A DNA stretch of 7,153 nt from Candidatus Shapirobacteria bacterium CG06_land_8_20_14_3_00_40_12. Lineage in GTDB: Bacteria > Patescibacteriota > Microgenomatia > UBA12405. Below the pieces are notes generated by a model, which worked only from the letters and a program-made list of their open reading frames with translations, ran no database searches and was not told the DNA's origin. Position numbers and translations under genes: made by a program. Of the stretch, positions 5,869 to 7,153 are shown in pieces. Positions within the stretch are counted from its first letter, which is position 1, and every line of letters starts with the position of its first letter. The DNA is taken from assembly GCA_002780135.1 (NCBI GenBank), contig PEWA01000017.1, positions 4,851-12,003 of the forward strand, written 5' to 3'.

Positions 5869-6663
5869 TTGACTTGTATTATAAAAAAAATTGGATATTT
5901 ACTGGTGACGTGTTGCCTATTTTTCCTTGGTATGGGAGTGGAAGTGGCTGCAGTTGACGGAATAGTTTTAACGGATTTAAGGTTTAATAATTCCCCACCG
6001 ATAGTAGGCCGAAAAAACAAACTTTATGTGGTCTTTAATAATACCAACAGTTCAAATGATTATGAACTTTATGTAAAGGTCACTTATTCCCAAACAGTGA
6101 GCGGTTCACCCTATCAATTCGGTAATTTATTAAAAATGATGAATGTCAGAAACATGCAGGATGGAATATATTTTAATGATACCTTAAAAATTAGCGGGGA
6201 GGTAAATTTTTTGGTGACCCTGTATGAAGATCAAACAGAAAAAAATATGATAACTTCATTTAGGCGTAATATTTTTGTGGATAGAGATAATGATGGCGAC
6301 GGGGTAGGTAATAGTGCGGATTTAGATAATGATAATGACGGAATTAAAGATGGTCAGGATCCCTGCCCCCTTGACTCAAAAAATGGATGTGTAAATGTAA
6401 ATGTAAATAATAATAATAATGCCGGAGTTCAGAATGGTAGTAATAATGTTTTAGGGACATTGACGGAGGTTAAATCAACCGGAGAAACACAGGGTGAATC
6501 GATAGAAAAGCAAGTATTGGGAGAAAATACCCCCAAGGGTGAAGAAACTGTCAACAAACCGGTTTCATTTATAAAAATATTTTTTGTAGTATCGGCAATT
6601 TTGTCGGGGCCAGCGGTCGGAGTGATATGGTTATCTGCCAGAAAAAAGAAAATGTTTGATTAA
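5869..6663 (+). CDS. Secreted TSP3-repeat (putative calcium-binding) protein with C-terminal membrane anchor
   Basis: With a TTG start at 5869 the protein has 264 residues. Residues 1-28 form a signal peptide (lysines at 6-7, hydrophobic core, likely cut after EVAA). About 29-136 looks like an immunoglobulin/CARDB-type beta domain; this is tentative and based on pattern (DLRFNNSPPIVG, then VVFNNTN). Residues 137-169 hold thrombospondin-type-3-like repeats rich in DxDxDG (VDRDNDGDG, then DLDNDNDGIKDGQDPCP), which bind calcium in known families; C166 and C174 could pair. An Asn-rich run follows at 176-184, then a Gly/Glu/Thr linker with VLG at 194-196 and 216-218, and a membrane segment at about 234-256 ending in RKKK. 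The protein would sit on the outer face of the membrane. The frame is open back to 5803, but that longer start would precede the ribosome binding site and spoil the signal peptide. The gene converges on the next with a 33-nt overlap. Confidence 0.8.
   Translation: MTCIIKKIGYLLVTCCLFFLGMGVEVAAVDGIVLTDLRFNNSPPIVGRKNKLYVVFNNTNSSNDYELYVKVTYSQTVSGSPYQFGNLLKMMNVRNMQDGIYFNDTLKISGEVNFLVTLYEDQTEKNMITSFRRNIFVDRDNDGDGVGNSADLDNDNDGIKDGQDPCPLDSKNGCVNVNVNNNNNAGVQNGSNNVLGTLTEVKSTGETQGESIEKQVLGENTPKGEETVNKPVSFIKIFFVVSAILSGPAVGVIWLSARKKKMFD
6391..6420 (+). repeat. Short tandem repeat (GTAAAT)3 then AAT run
   Basis: Three copies of GTAAAT (6391-6408) run into AAT units (five in a row, 6406-6420) inside the TSP3 protein gene, encoding alternating Val-Asn then poly-Asn. 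Both unit lengths are multiples of three, so copy changes would alter linker length without a frameshift. Confidence 0.8.
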
Positions 6664-7153
6664 AAACAAGGCGAGTAAAAAGGCAGGAATAACGGCCAGG
6701 AGGTAGGGAATATAAGAGGGTTTTCCGGGGGGTGAAACAGAAGAACTTTCAGTCGTTTCAGTACCCAAAACCCCTGCCTGAAAACCGGTGGGAACAACCG
6801 GGGTTTCGTAAACGACACCGCCAGGGGTAGTCGAAACAATGGAAGTAAAAGGACCAGGGGCGCAGCCATTGCCAACCCGGATTTTAAAATAATAAGTAGT
6901 TCCGGCAGATAGAGAACCGATGGTATAAGAATAGGTACCCTGGCCACCAATATTGGGATTGCCATAAGTATCGGCACCGGGAGTATTACCAAAGGCAATT
7001 AAGTAATAAGTAAAATCACCGGTTGGTTCGGTCCAATTTAGAGTAACAGAATTGGTACCGGGAGACGCTGATAGAGAGATGGGAACAAAGTTGGGAACCG
7101 TATCGTTGCAGGCGGGAGCGCCGGGATTACCACCACCAACACCGCCGGCGGTG
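6631..7153 (-). CDS. Fibronectin type III surface protein with C-terminal membrane anchor, N-terminus outside window
   Basis: This minus-strand frame has no start in the window and runs off its right edge; 173 complete codons and a TAA (6631-6633) are visible. The fragment opens with a Gly-rich linker (about 1-14). A fibronectin type III domain follows at about 22-110, with SVTLNWTEP (35-43), a YGNPNIGG turn (63-70) and GTTYYFKIRVGNGC (84-97). Next come a Thr/Ser/Pro linker containing AGVLGTETTESSS and a membrane segment at about 147-165 followed by the tail IKHFLFSGR. C15 and C97 may form a disulfide. Such repeats serve in cell-surface or adhesive proteins; more copies may lie upstream. The FnIII plus short C-terminal anchor pattern is familiar from Microgenomates. 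The frame is preferred over the overlapping minus-strand open frame at 6660-6998 because only this one yields a recognisable domain and anchor. The last 33 nt overlap the convergent TSP3 gene. Confidence 0.85.
   Translation of the reverse strand, partial: TAGGVGGGNPGAPACNDTVPNFVPISLSASPGTNSVTLNWTEPTGDFTYYLIAFGNTPGADTYGNPNIGGQGTYSYTIGSLSAGTTYYFKIRVGNGCAPGPFTSIVSTTPGGVVYETPVVPTGFQAGVLGTETTESSSVSPPGKPSYIPYLLAVIPAFLLALFLIKHFLFSGR

Noticed and set aside
5778..6020. Minus-strand open frame of 80 codons spanning the divergent promoter
   Set aside because: It covers the start of the CAP gene and the signal peptide of the TSP3 gene and shows no protein-like features.
6660..6998. Minus-strand open frame of 112 codons
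   Set aside because: Its Pro/Leu/Ile-rich translation has no recognisable domain; another minus-strand frame over the same bases gives an FnIII domain and membrane anchor.
1..7153. CRISPR array, tRNA/rRNA, transposon or phage genes
   Set aside because: No regularly spaced repeats, cloverleaf-like segments, transposase or integrase motifs, or terminal inverted repeats were seen on either strand.

Overview
The window reads as a compact bacterial chromosome fragment, moderately AT-rich by eye, with almost no intergenic DNA. Genes overlap head-to-tail and tail-to-tail. TGA is used as a normal stop (twice, each overlapping the next start), so this is not a lineage that has recoded TGA. The gene content (a CAP protein starting with an FIP..NNHRA-type head, fibronectin-III and thrombospondin-3-like surface proteins with C-terminal membrane anchors, small membrane proteins) resembles Candidate Phyla Radiation bacteria, most likely Microgenomates. 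This placement rests on recalled family resemblance, not on a search.

Region 1 (1-4741, + strand) is a tightly packed four-gene run whose junctions overlap by 17, 8 and 4 nt. It holds the C-terminal part of a glycogen/starch-synthase-like glycosyltransferase; a 726-residue four-domain protein (LPS-kinase-like kinase, two tandem RfaE/cytidylyltransferase-type nucleotidyltransferases, HIT domain); a dCMP/ComEB-type cytidine deaminase; and a three-domain thymidylate synthase (MtrA-like, TS, DUF4346-like). The last two would convert dCMP to dUMP to dTMP. The four-domain protein looks like a self-contained activation enzyme for a small, probably sugar- or polyol-type, phosphate; its substrate cannot be read from the sequence.

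Region 2 (4715-5821, - strand) is a two-gene unit: a membrane-anchored CAP-domain protein followed 3 nt later by an 87-residue multi-pass membrane protein. The latter overlaps the thymidylate synthase gene tail-to-tail by 27 nt.

Region 3 (about 5803-5869) is a very short divergent control region in which + and - strand promoter-like elements lie on top of each other.

Region 4 (5869-7153) has a secreted, probably calcium-binding TSP3-repeat protein on the + strand. It converges, with a 33-nt overlap, on the 3' end of a minus-strand fibronectin-III surface protein whose 5' end lies outside the window. Both have a VLG-containing linker before the C-terminal membrane anchor.

No RNA gene, CRISPR array, mobile element or convincing factor-independent terminator was seen. 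There is no gene-free stretch longer than 300 bases.
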